Shown here: positions 43,292-54,600 of the stretch, one piece after another
How positions within the stretch are numbered: position 1 is the stretch's first letter
Layout: each line of letters opens with the position of its first letter
NCBI GenBank assembly: GCA_050948905.1
Contig: JBMNES010000001.1
Coordinates: forward strand, 682,001-746,000
DNA length: 64,000 bases
DNA from: DTKD01 sp050948905
Lineage (GTDB): Bacteria > Armatimonadota > UBA5829
Direction of reading: 5' to 3'
Notes under the pieces: generated by a model
Seen by the model: the letters and a program-made list of their open reading frames with translations, nothing else
Databases searched by the model: none
What the model was told of the DNA's origin: nothing
Made by a program: the position numbers and the translations under genes

Positions 43292-43860
43292 GGAGTCACT
43301 GCCCGCTCGCATTGCTTCATCAGGCAAGCAAAGACCAGATGGCCGAGAATCATGTGTACGTCCTCAATACGCTGCATATTGTCGCTGTTGACTACGATGG
43401 CCTTCTGAGCCACTTTCGCCAGTTTGCCGCCGGCGAAACCCGACCAGCCTATCGTGATAGCACCCATCTCGTTAGCCTTTTCGACCGCCTTGATGACGTT
43501 GGGGGAGTTGCCGCTGCCGCTGATCGCCAGAACCACATCGCCATCCTCAAGCAGACTATCAAGCTGCTCGGCGAAGATATTTTCGTAGTCCGTATCGTTG
43601 GCCCAGGCGGTCATCACAGCCACGTTGTCGGTCATCGCAGAGGCGCGAAACCTCTTGCCGGTGTGCTCTTTCAGGCCTTTTTGGAAGTCGCAGGCGATGT
43701 GGCTGGCGGTGGAAGCACTGCCGCCGTTGCCCAGCAAAAAGACTTGCCGGCCATCGGCGTGGGCGGCTTTCAGCGTGTCTATGACATCCTGTATTTTATC
43801 CTCAGGCAATTCCTCGATGGCCTGGGTTACCATATTGAGATAATCTCGGATCATCGACAT
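43288..43860 (-). CDS. gmhA: Sedoheptulose 7-phosphate isomerase
   Basis: The 190-residue SIS-fold enzyme converts sedoheptulose 7-phosphate to D-glycero-D-manno-heptose 7-phosphate, the first step of ADP/GDP-heptose synthesis. The conserved blocks are VFLLGNGGSASTASHIACDFQKGL, LAISGSGNSPNVIKAVEKA and EDVHMILGHLVFACL. The length matches GmhA. It lies 8 nt after hddA and overlaps gmhB by 4 nt, so the three are one operon. Confidence 0.95.
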   Translation of the reverse strand: MSMIRDYLNMVTQAIEELPEDKIQDVIDTLKAAHADGRQVFLLGNGGSASTASHIACDFQKGLKEHTGKRFRASAMTDNVAVMTAWANDTDYENIFAEQLDSLLEDGDVVLAISGSGNSPNVIKAVEKANEMGAITIGWSGFAGGKLAKVAQKAIVVNSDNMQRIEDVHMILGHLVFACLMKQCERAVTP

Positions 43861-43868
43861 TTCACTAC

Positions 43869-44846
43869 CTACCTTCTGACGTTGAAGATAACCTTGGAGC
43901 CGTCACGCTCCAGGTTAATCGGCAGTTCGCGAAGATGAGCCAGCTTCTTGCGAACCGCCCCCCTGTTTTCCGGCGGCGTGCATACCAGGAAAAATCCGCC
44001 GCCACCGGCGCCAGTCACTTTTCCACCAAGCGCCCCTGCAGACATCGCCAGATCCAGCATCTCATCAATCGCCGGATTGGTGATCCCGCTCGCCAGTTGT
44101 TTCTTCTTCAGCCAACCATCTCGCAGCGTCTGACCAAGCGACGCCACGGCGCCGAGTCTTAGTTGTCTGGCCAATTCATCGGCCTGGTCTCGCATGTCGG
44201 TCAGCACCGACATCCTGTTGGTAATATTGCTGCGCTGTTCAGTGAGCACCGAAGACGACTTGCGCGTCACCCCCGTATAGAACAACAACAAACTCTCGCA
44301 TAGTCTTTGCCTGGCCACGCCGTTCAACTTTATCGCGTCCGTTTGAACGTTTCCATCGGCCATAAATTTGAAGTGTCTCAGCCCGCCATAAGCAGCGATA
44401 TATTGATCCTGCTTTCCGATAGGCTTGCCCAGAACATCAATCTCTATCTCACACGCCTGCTGCGCCAGAGTCTCAGCGGGGGCGATCTCTCCCTTGAATG
44501 CATACAGAGCGTTCAACAAGCCGACCGTGACCGTGCTCGACGATCCCAGCCCCGAGCCCTCCGAAGGGATGTCGGCCATAGTTGAAATCTCAATTCCGTG
44601 CGTGATGCCGACCATCCTCATAGCTTCTCTGGCGAGTTCGTGCTGTATCTCGTCAACAGACTCAACCATCTCGGTCTGTGTATATCCAATACGAATTTTG
44701 TCGTCGAAGCGTTCCTTTACAACGACAAAGATATATTTGTCAATTGCGGTTGACACGACTGCTCCGTAGTCGTGTTCATAGAAACCCTTAAAATCGGTTC
44801 CACCGCCAGCGAAGCTAACTCTGAGGGGGGTTTGGGTAATGATCAA
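43869..44846 (-). CDS. hddA: D-glycero-alpha-D-manno-heptose 7-phosphate kinase
   Basis: The 325-residue GHMP kinase phosphorylates heptose 7-phosphate at C1. Motifs are TPLRVSFAGGGTDFKGFYE at the N-terminus, GSGLGSSSTVTVGLLNALYA (ATP site, about 97-116), GKQDQYIAAYGGLRHFKF, and GALGGKVTGAGGGGFFLV. These are typical of HddA. With GmhA and GmhB it supplies most of the GDP-D-glycero-alpha-D-manno-heptose route; the guanylyltransferase HddC is not in the window. The product may go to S-layer glycan, capsule or LPS core. It starts at TTG with AGGAGG about 10 nt upstream and is the first gene of the operon. Confidence 0.92.
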   Translation of the reverse strand: MIITQTPLRVSFAGGGTDFKGFYEHDYGAVVSTAIDKYIFVVVKERFDDKIRIGYTQTEMVESVDEIQHELAREAMRMVGITHGIEISTMADIPSEGSGLGSSSTVTVGLLNALYAFKGEIAPAETLAQQACEIEIDVLGKPIGKQDQYIAAYGGLRHFKFMADGNVQTDAIKLNGVARQRLCESLLLFYTGVTRKSSSVLTEQRSNITNRMSVLTDMRDQADELARQLRLGAVASLGQTLRDGWLKKKQLASGITNPAIDEMLDLAMSAGALGGKVTGAGGGGFFLVCTPPENRGAVRKKLAHLRELPINLERDGSKVIFNVRR

Positions 44847-44934
44847 CTCGATACAACCTCCTGTTGCCTACATTTGTATTCTACCATAAGCAGAGGTGGG
44901 TCTCAATCGAAAGATATAATCAGCCTTACAAGCG

Positions 44935-44962
44935 AAAGCCTCCGCATTTCTGCGGAGGCTTT
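44935..44962 (-). terminator. Hairpin terminator after the rRNA operon
   Basis: Arms AAAGCCTCCGCA and TGCGGAGGCTTT flank a four-base loop just after the 5S gene on the minus strand. The stem is perfect; the T-run is short (TTTC). Confidence 0.7.
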
Positions 44963-44971
44963 GAATAATAA

Positions 44972-45088
44972 TCCTGGCAACGACCTATTTTCCCGAGGCC
45001 TCACGCCCCAGTATCGTCGGCCCAGGTGGGCTTAACTACCGTGTTCGGAATGGGAACGGGTGGACCCCCACCGGTATGGTCACCAGGA
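44972..45088 (-). rRNA. rrf: 5S ribosomal RNA
   Basis: About 117 nt on the minus strand, with terminal pairing TCCTGG/CCAGGA, the conserved GTTCCCATTCCGAACACGG core and the central GTTAAGCCCACCTGGGCCGA segment. It lies 90 nt after the 23S gene, as the last gene of the operon. Confidence 0.92.
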
Positions 45089-45123
45089 AATCGGTAACCT
45101 GTTTATTGTTTTCAGTTATCAAA

Positions 45124-45150
45124 GTCATTTGAACACTGTATTGAGTGCGC
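45124..45150 (-). other. 23S rRNA processing stem, 3' arm
   Basis: This stretch is complementary, with few mismatches, to 48681-48707 upstream of the 23S gene. The two would pair around the 23S to make an RNase III-type processing stem. Confidence 0.75.
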
Positions 45151-45308
45151 GCGAGTTCAAGGTAAATCATTGCAAATGGTCAAGCCCTCGGTCTATTAGT
45201 ACGGCTTAGCTAAATACATTACTGCACTTACACTTGCCGCCTATCAACCCGGTCGTCTACCGGGGACCTTACCAGGTTAACCCTGTGAGAAGATTAATCT
45301 TGTGGCGA

Positions 45309-45340
<32 letters not shown>

Positions 45341-45400
45341 CTTCCAGACATAGCTACTCGGCACCTGCCGTTGGCACGACAACCGATACACCAGAGGTCT

Positions 45401-45431
<31 letters not shown>

Positions 45432-45458
45432 CCCCACTCAATCTTCTTGCGCCCGCAT

Positions 45459-45542
<84 letters not shown>

Positions 45543-45547
45543 GACTA

Positions 45548-45589
<42 letters not shown>

Positions 45590-45619
45590 TGCCGTCGCTG
45601 TGAGCGCTTGGGCAAGATA

Positions 45620-45650
<31 letters not shown>

Positions 45651-45809
45651 ATGAACCCTGGCCATTCCACTCTGAGCCAGAGGGTCATTAAGCCCTGGTT
45701 TCCCACCTGCTCGAGCCGTCGCTCTCGCAGTCAAGATCGCTTATGCCTTTATACTCTAACGGCTGATTTCCAACCAGCCTGAGCGATCCTTTGGACGCCT
45801 CCGTTACTT

Positions 45810-45849
<40 letters not shown>

Positions 45850-46079
45850 CTGTCCTATGCCCGGATAACGAACAATAGTTAGAATTTCAGCCTAACAAGG
45901 GTGGTATTCCACTGCTGAGTTGCCTCTCCCACCTATTCTCTACATATTAAACCAAAACCCAATATCAAGGTGTAGTAAAGCTCCACGGGGTCTTTCCGTC
46001 CTGATGCGGGTAATGCGCATCTTCACGCATGCTACAACTTCGCCGAGTCCATCGTTGAGACAGCGCTCAAGTCGTTACA

Positions 46080-46150
<71 letters not shown>

Positions 46151-46179
46151 ATTCACCAGGGCTTCGATTCAGAGCTTCA

Positions 46180-46621
46180 TCCGAAGTCCGACGTCAGATG
46201 TCCGCAGTTCGAATATCTTCACTGCCACGCCACTTACTTATAGTGACGTGAAGAGAACGACCAACGTGATCACGTAACTCATTAAGCGTGTCATATTCGC
46301 TTTGTTCGATATAACCGTGCCGATATGCCAACTCCAATTGACATCCTAGCTCAGTACACGAACCAAGAGCATTAATAAGAAAACGCTTGAAGTCTGCAAC
46401 ATAACGACTACGACCATATCCTTCTGCTATGTTTGCGGGATCACTCTCAGCCGATAATCGCATCTGTCTGCCTAGTTCGTTTCTAGCGAACATCGGAAAC
46501 TTCAACGTCAACGGCTTTATCGCTATCGCTAATTCCATAGCCATACGATATACTCGTAAATCATCCAGACTCTTGATCACCTTGTTCCGAACCTCCAACT
46601 CCTGACATCGGACCTCGAATT
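46180..46621 (-). other. 23S rRNA intervening sequence (IVS)
   Basis: About 440 nt replace the tip of helix 68. The two ends are complementary (sense 5' side GTCCGATGTCAG against 3' side CTGACGTCGGAC), so they would fold into a stem that RNase III could cut, removing the insert and leaving fragmented 23S RNA. The insert encodes the IVP protein in the same sense as the rRNA. Exact ends are set by eye to within a few bases. Confidence 0.85.
46194..46580 (-). CDS. 23S rRNA-intervening-sequence protein (IVP, four-helix bundle, S23 family)
   Basis: The 128-residue product has the family's pattern: KSLDDLRVYRMAMELAIAI, a FPMFARNELGRQMRLSAESDPANIAEGYGR core (compare the usual LTxQLRRAxxSIPxNIAEGxGR), RFLINALGSCTELGCQLELA, and a C-terminal helix. 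I start at a GTG (46580) because GGAGGT lies about 10 nt upstream and it gives the usual short lead before the first helix; a TTG six codons earlier is the alternative. Members form small pentameric helix bundles encoded within or near 23S IVSs. Their function is not established. The gene lies fully inside the rRNA gene, so it is transcribed with the rRNA. Confidence 0.9.
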   Translation of the reverse strand: MIKSLDDLRVYRMAMELAIAIKPLTLKFPMFARNELGRQMRLSAESDPANIAEGYGRSRYVADFKRFLINALGSCTELGCQLELAYRHGYIEQSEYDTLNELRDHVGRSLHVTISKWRGSEDIRTADI

Positions 46622-46851
46622 GACCCCTCCTGTTAACCTTCTGGCATTGGGCAGGTGTCAGCCCCTATACATCAGCTTTCGCTTTAGCAGAGACCTGTGT
46701 TTTTGTTAAACAGTCGCTCGAGCCTTGTCACTGCGGCCCCAGATAAGAAATAGTGTCAAAACTACACCCATCCAGGGCACCCCTTCTCCCGAAGTTACGG
46801 GGTTAACTTGCCTAGTTCCTTAACGATGGTTATCTCGCACGCCTTAGTATC

Positions 46852-46886
<35 letters not shown>

Positions 46887-47489
46887 ACAACTCCTTACTC
46901 GCTAGAGGTTTTTCTTGGCGGCATGAAAGACTACTTCGCTTCACATCTCTGATCCACTCGTCACTTGCCGAGATTATATATCCGGCGGATTTGCCTACCG
47001 GAAAATCCCTACAAATGAACACGGACAACCAATACCGTGCTTAGTCCAACTACGCCGCGTCACCCCAATATTTCGCTCAAACGCAAGAAGCCGGTTCAGG
47101 AATATACACCTGATGTCCATCGACTACGCCATTCGGCCTCGCCTTAGGTCCGACTAAACTCAAGAGGACGATCCTTCCTTAAGAACCCTTAGGCTTTCGG
47201 CGGAGATGATTCTCACATCTCTTCTCGCTACTCATTCCGGCATCCTCACTTGAATGCAGTCCACCACTCCTTACGGTATGACTTCAACCCGCATTCAACG
47301 CTCTCCTACCAGACCGGCTTACGCCGGCCTCCAAAGCTTCGGTGATTGGCTTGAGCCCCCTTACATTATCGGCGCAAAATCACATTCGACCAGTAAGCTG
47401 TTACGCACTTCTTAGACGGTGGCTGCTTCTAAGCCAACATCCTGGTTGTCTATGCAATCTCACATCCTTTTACACTTAGCCAATACTTA

Positions 47490-47528
<39 letters not shown>

Positions 47529-48023
47529 TACGAAACTTATCTCCCGCAGTCTCACTGCTGCGCTTCATGTCCCGGCATTCGGAGTTTGGTTGATTTTGGT
47601 AACCTGGTAGGGCCCCTAGACCATCCAGTGCTCTACCTCCGGAACAAAACACGCAACGCTGCACCTAAATGCATTTCGGAGAGAACCAGCTATCTCCGAG
47701 TTCGATTAGCATTTCACCCACTACCCACAGCTCATCCAAGCCGTTTTCAACCGACACTGGTTCGGTCCTCCACTCGCGGTTAAGCGAGCTTCAACCTGGC
47801 CATGGGTAGATCACTCGGTTTCGGGTCTACTGAACGCTACTAGACGCCCTATTAGGACTCGCTTTCGCTACGGCTACACGTATAAAACGCTTAACCTCGC
47901 AACGTAAAGTAACTCGCCGGATCATTATGCAAAAGGCACGCCATCACACTAACCTATAAATAGATTATAGTGCTCTGACTGTTCGTAGGCATATGGTTTC
48001 AGGTTCTATTTCACTCCCCTCCC

Positions 48024-48054
<31 letters not shown>

Positions 48055-48680
48055 ATCCGCTATCGGTGGCAAAGAGTATTTAGCCTTAGACGGTGGTCCG
48101 CCCAGATTCACGCAAGATTACTCGTGACCCGCGCTACTCGGGTATCGAACGCAAGACTAATCGCTTTCGCCTACAAGGCTCTCACTTCCTATGGCGCGAC
48201 TTTCCAGTCAACTTCGACTAACGATTAGTTTGATAACTTGCCGGCTAACTCGCAGTTCGCCAGTCCGACCCCACAACACCCATATCGCAACGGCTGCGTC
48301 CTATCACACGATACAGGTTTAGGCTAATCCGATTTCGCTCGCCGCTACTCACGGAATCGCTTCGCTTTCTTTTACTCGGGTTACTAAGATGTTTCAGTTC
48401 ACCCGCTTACCCCCGTATACCTATGTATTCAGCATACGGTGACACCGCATAACCAGTGCCAGGTTCCCCCATTCGGGAATCGCCGGATCTAAGCATGTTT
48501 GCTGCTCCCCGACGCGTTTCGCCGCTTACTGCGCCCTTCTTCGGCTCTTTGCCCCAAGGCATCCACCATACGCCCTTTGTAGCTTGACCAAACCTTTTAT
48601 ATGGTTAACAGTTATATACAACACACGGCCTTACAACCGCACAACGCACACAACCGATAACCGGTCCTTAAACTACGCAT

Positions 48681-48707
48681 GCGCACTCAATACAATATTC
48701 AAATGAC
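48681..48707 (-). other. 23S rRNA processing stem, 5' arm
   Basis: Pairs with 45124-45150; the two arms share the outer GCGCACTCAATACA block and the inner ATTCAAATGAC-type block. Confidence 0.75.
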
Positions 48708-48892
48708 AATGAACGGTTATGCTCTTATAGAGCAGCGCCTTGGAGCTATGCCTTAGCGCAAACTTGTCAACACCGGCCACTCACACAAACAGGGAGAGAC
48801 AGGTTCGTCTCCCCCTGAGGTCAACGCATCTGTCTTCCGACCGTTATTAGCTTGTCAGATAAATAATCTTAATCAGCATAGGCCGTTTTTGG

Positions 48893-48921
48893 TGTTCTTT
48901 GAAGACTGAATAGTGTGAGCG
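48893..48921 (-). other. 16S rRNA processing stem, 3' arm
   Basis: Inverted copy of 50635-50663 (27 of 29 positions agree by eye), so the 16S gene is flanked by a long inverted repeat. The 5' arm in the sense orientation reads like a boxA-type TGTTCTTTGAAAACTG. Confidence 0.8.
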
Positions 48922-48998
48922 GTAAATGAGACCGACCTAAGATTTGTAGGTTATGTTTGTATTGGAAGTCAGGCTCCCAACCAACTAACCTGCATAAT

Positions 48999-50522
<1,524 letters not shown>

Positions 50523-50634
50523 AGAAAATCTATATCAAACAGCATAAAGCTGTCGATTGACTCAAAAGAGAGAATCCTTATCCATGCCTACACTAATAAG
50601 CACAGATGCATAATTTTGCTGAAACTCATTTGCA

Positions 50635-50663
50635 CGCTCACACTATACAGTTTTCAAAGAACA
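50635..50663 (-). other. 16S rRNA processing stem, 5' arm
   Basis: Complementary to 48893-48921. Lies between the rRNA promoters and the 16S 5' end. Confidence 0.8.
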
Positions 50664-50705
50664 TACCGCGCCAGGAGAGTTCATTTTATCCCAGGCGCAA
50701 AATTA

Positions 50706-50735
50706 ATTATACCACAGCTTTGCGTCGAATGTCAA
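50706..50735 (-). promoter_or_regulatory. rRNA operon promoter P2
   Basis: The minus strand reads TTGACA, 18 nt, TATAAT, with TG one base before the -10 box. Both hexamers are perfect. The distance to the 16S 5' end is about 180 nt. Confidence 0.8.
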
Positions 50736-50819
50736 CCTTTTTTGGAAGACTTTTTCGGATCAACCGAACTGCACTTCGGGGCCGCCTTGCGAGGAGGCCC
50801 ATCCCTGGGCACGAGAAAT

Positions 50820-50849
50820 ATCATACCAAATGCCCTTTACCCAAGTCAA
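50820..50849 (-). promoter_or_regulatory. rRNA operon promoter P1
   Basis: The minus strand reads TTGACT, 18 nt, TATGAT, about 110 nt upstream of P2, the usual tandem layout of rRNA operons. From here to 51064 only the RsbW-like gene's upstream region remains; nothing else is recognised. Confidence 0.55.
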
Positions 50850-51064
50850 GGGTTAATTTACACATTTTGCGAAAAACAATGTTTTGTTTGCTGGCTGATC
50901 TATGCGCTCACAAAAATTGAATCCAAACAACTTCGGAGACTAACGAAGTTCAATTTATGTGTTGTACAAGCGGGACTATGTTTTGGCGCGCGAACATAAG
51001 GGTACACCAAAATTGGTAATTGACTGCATCTGGACATAACTCGGAACAAAGGGTGGACAGAGAA

Positions 51065-51595
51065 ATGGAAAGCGCTGGATGTGGCTGGGGCGGAGATGCC
51101 ATTGAGATAAGGGTGCCGTGCAAGCCGGAATATGTGCGCACGATTCGGCGCACTATCGCTGAGTTCGCGGGCCTGATAGATATGCCCCGACAGGCCATTG
51201 AAGAAGTGGAAATCGCCGCCTCAGAAGCGGCTTCCAATGTGGTCAGACACGCGTATAGCGGAATGGCGAAGTGCGGACAGCCCATCCGGGTAAAATGCGC
51301 CTATAAAGCAGGGGATCTGATCATAGAAATCATAGACAAAGGCAGCGGATTTGCCGTGCCCACCGGCCAGCAAACTCACGAATTGGATCTAAGCCGGGAC
51401 GGCGGGTTTGGGATAATGTTGATACGCTGTCTAATGGACAAGGTGAGTTTCAGTTCCCAGGCGAACGGCACACGGGTCAGGATGGCAAAGAGAGCGGGAT
51501 TGACTGCGCATGAGATATCAGTTGAGTCGAGACAAGTCCCGAATAAATGCTCGGTGGCCACCGGAAAAGCAGATTTCTCGCTTCGCTCGAAATGA
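51065..51595 (+). CDS. RsbW-like anti-sigma/serine kinase HATPase domain protein
   Basis: The 176-residue product is a single GHKL ATPase domain. The N-box reads EEVEIAASEAASNVVRHAY, the G1 box DKGSGF and the G2 box GGFGIMLIRCLMDKV. These fit RsbW/SpoIIAB-type kinases that bind sigma factors or phosphorylate STAS antagonists. The ATG at 51065 has AGGGTGG about 8 nt upstream; a GTG at 51050 or TTG at 51020 would extend it. The last residues GKADFSLRSK and the stop codon come from a copy of the dispersed 'gcagatttctcgcttcgctcgaaatgac' element. No sigma factor or STAS gene is adjacent. Confidence 0.85.
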   Translation: MESAGCGWGGDAIEIRVPCKPEYVRTIRRTIAEFAGLIDMPRQAIEEVEIAASEAASNVVRHAYSGMAKCGQPIRVKCAYKAGDLIIEIIDKGSGFAVPTGQQTHELDLSRDGGFGIMLIRCLMDKVSFSSQANGTRVRMAKRAGLTAHEISVESRQVPNKCSVATGKADFSLRSK

Positions 51596-51610
51596 CGGAC
51601 GGGGAATAAT

Positions 51611-51634
51611 AAGGGCGGCTTTGACACCGCCCTT
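51611..51634. terminator. Terminator between convergent genes
   Basis: A perfect 8-bp stem, AAGGGCGG/CCGCCCTT, with an 8-nt loop lies between the RsbW-like gene and the first GHL10 gene. On the minus strand it is followed by TTATTATT-like sequence; it may serve both directions. Confidence 0.6.
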
Positions 51635-51654
51635 GCAAATAAATATCGCTCAAA

Positions 51655-54600
51655 TTAGAGCGAGATGATATTGGTGGCCAGAAGCACCGGGTAAGTTACG
51701 CCGTTGACTTTCTCGCAGGACACGACCCCGGTTACGATGACTTGTGCGCCAAATGGCGGCTGAGTTGCACTGCGCACTTTGATTCCGGCGTTGCCTGCGC
51801 TATCGGTGATGGCGCTGCCGTCGACGAGATCAAAACCGCCTGAGAGCAAAGCCCCTACCTTGCCCGCCATACGCACGTACATGCCCACGTTGTGAACTCC
51901 GCTGCCGCCGGATATGCCCTGAGTATAGGAGTTGAAGTTGCCTCCACCTGCGACTTTCGTAGTCATAAACAGCGGCTGTATCAGAGCCCCGGAGGTCGGG
52001 TTGGTGATTTCCGGGTTTAGTATCGCCCGCTCACAACCGCCGAACAGACCGAGCACACCCATAACGGTCACTTTTTGGCCGACATTGGCAGTAGTAGTCC
52101 CCTGAACTCGGATTCCCGCTATTCTATTCGGCTCCGAGATGTAGAAGTAGTTGGAGAACTTAGCGGTGATCGTTCTTGCGGGAAGAGCGATAGCCTGATT
52201 GTCAGCATACGATTTTGCCTGCTGGATGCTGGTTACAGGCCTTGCAATTTGCACCGCCGGAGATGTCATAACCGACGACGTATTTCCCATTCCGTCGACA
52301 GCTCGAGCGGAGATATAGTATACGCCGTTGTATGAAAGCGATAGACCGGTTATTGTCATAGAAGTCGCAGTTCCCGCACTGGTCCAGCCTTTAATGTTAG
52401 TGCCACCGGCCGATGTACCAACCGCATATTCATATCGGACTATGCCGGTTCCCGCATCGGTTGCGCTCCACCCTCCTACCAGGCTCGTAAGAGAGGTGCT
52501 ATACTTCGCAGATGTCACCTCGTTCATAACAGGCGCGGAGTTGTCGACCACTATGACTGCACTTGGCCCGCAGCCGGCGGCTTGATTGCCGGCGTTGTCC
52601 TTTGCAGTGCCGGCGGCGATCGATATGCTGAGTGTGCCATCACCTGTGATGTTGGAGATTGTGACGGTGCGCATAGTGGTCCCTGAGCCGGTCACAGCAA
52701 CTGTGCCGTTTGCCGTTCCGGTTTTGTTGAGCGTTATATCGGAACCCGTCAGAGTAACGGTGTTGGCCGACCCGTATACAATCAGATAGGAGACTGGGCC
52801 GGCAGCAGTCGGTGTCGTAGAAGGCGCGCCTATTACGACCACCGGCGGAGTATTGTCCACGCTGAATGTCGTGCTTGGTCCACAAGCCGGCGCGCTGCCC
52901 CCTCCGCTTCCGGTGGCGGTGCCGGCGGCTATGGATATGCCGAGTGTGCCGTCGCCGGTGATATTGCTGAGAGTCACAGTGCGGGTAATGTTGCCTGAGC
53001 CGGTGACTGAGATAGTCCCGCTGGCAGTCCCGGTTCGATTTAGAGTCACATCAGAACTCTTCAGAGAAATTGACGACACGCCTGAGTATGTTACCGTGTA
53101 GCTCACAGGGCCCGTATTTGTTAACGCAGCCGACGGGGCGCTGACCGTGATGCCGAGCGGGCTGTTGTCTACGGTCACTGTATTACTCGGCCCAGCGGAT
53201 GGGGCCATATTGCCGGCCGCATCGCTGGCGGTTCCAGCGGCTATAGAAATGCCCAATGTGCCGTCGCCCGTGATATTGCTGATCGTCACAGTGCGGGAAG
53301 TGTTGTCCGTGCCACTGACACTGACCGTGCCGTTTGCGGTGCCAGTCTTGTTCAAAGTGATATTGGAAGCAGTAAGGCTGACTAAGTCAGCCCCCGTGTA
53401 AGTAACGGTATATGTAACCGGCTCGGAGCTTGTCGTAGCGGCAGACGGATTGCCTATTTTGACCGTCGGCGGCGTGTTGTCGACGGTGAAGGTCGTGCTT
53501 GGACCTGCCGCAGGTGCGAAGTTGGCGGAATTGTCGCTTGCAGTGCCGGCTGCGATGGATATGCCCAGAGTACCGTTGCCGGTGATATTATTTATTGTTA
53601 CCGTGCGAGTGGTGTTGCCCGAGCCGCTGACGCTGACTGTGCCGTTGGCTGTGCCGGTTTTGTTTAGGGTCACATTGGCGGCGATCAGGGTTACGTTATC
53701 TGCGCCGTCGTAAGTGACGATGTAGGTGACCGGGCCAGTGCGCGTAAGCGAAGTCGACGGTGCGCTGATTGAGATCTCCGGCGGCGTCAAATCGAGCGGC
53801 CCTTTATAGACCCATTTTGCAGCATCCGCGCTGACTACCACCCCTGAACCAGCCCCCAACGTCGATAACTCTACATAGCCCGAAGTACCCGCCTCAAAAG
53901 GCACATTGGACGCAAGCAGATAATATGCCCCACCCGATCCGCCGTTCTGATTCTGTGTGGAAGGCGTTTGACCACCGTGATGGTAGACGACATAATGCGC
54001 CGTGCTTGTGCGATTGGTGCCGATTTGATAGAACGCGTAGACGTCGTAGTAGCCCGATGCCGGAAGGTTCGGCGTCCAGCGACATTTTCGCGTAGCAGAA
54101 GTTTCAGTCGTCGATGCCTCGCCGGATGCCCACAGGTAGTTGCTGCCGACCATAGGAACTGACGAGGTGCCGACAGTCCATTGATTAGAGCCAGGCGAGG
54201 TGTTGGTCCAGCCAGGGTCCGTGTTGTCAACCACGAGCTCGGTGACCGTCGGGGTCGTGGTAAATGTATAATCGGCCGAGGCAGCGTTGCCATATGCGTT
54301 AGATGAAGAGCACTTGAAGTGATATTCTTTATTGGCAGCAAGCCCGGTGACTGCGACGCTATGATTTTTGACCATAGACGCATTTGAAGCGACCCCGCCG
54401 TAGCCGGTGGTGAGGCCGTAGTTCACGGTGCTGTCTGAGGCGGCGTTGGTGGTCCAGGTTATGGTGGCCGTGTTAGCGCCGATATTGATAACCTGCACGT
54501 TAGATATGGCAGGCGGGCCATTGGTCGTGAACGTATAATCACCGGAGTTTCTTGAGCCGTTTGAGTTAGTCGACCGAACTCTGAAGTGATATGTAGTCAA

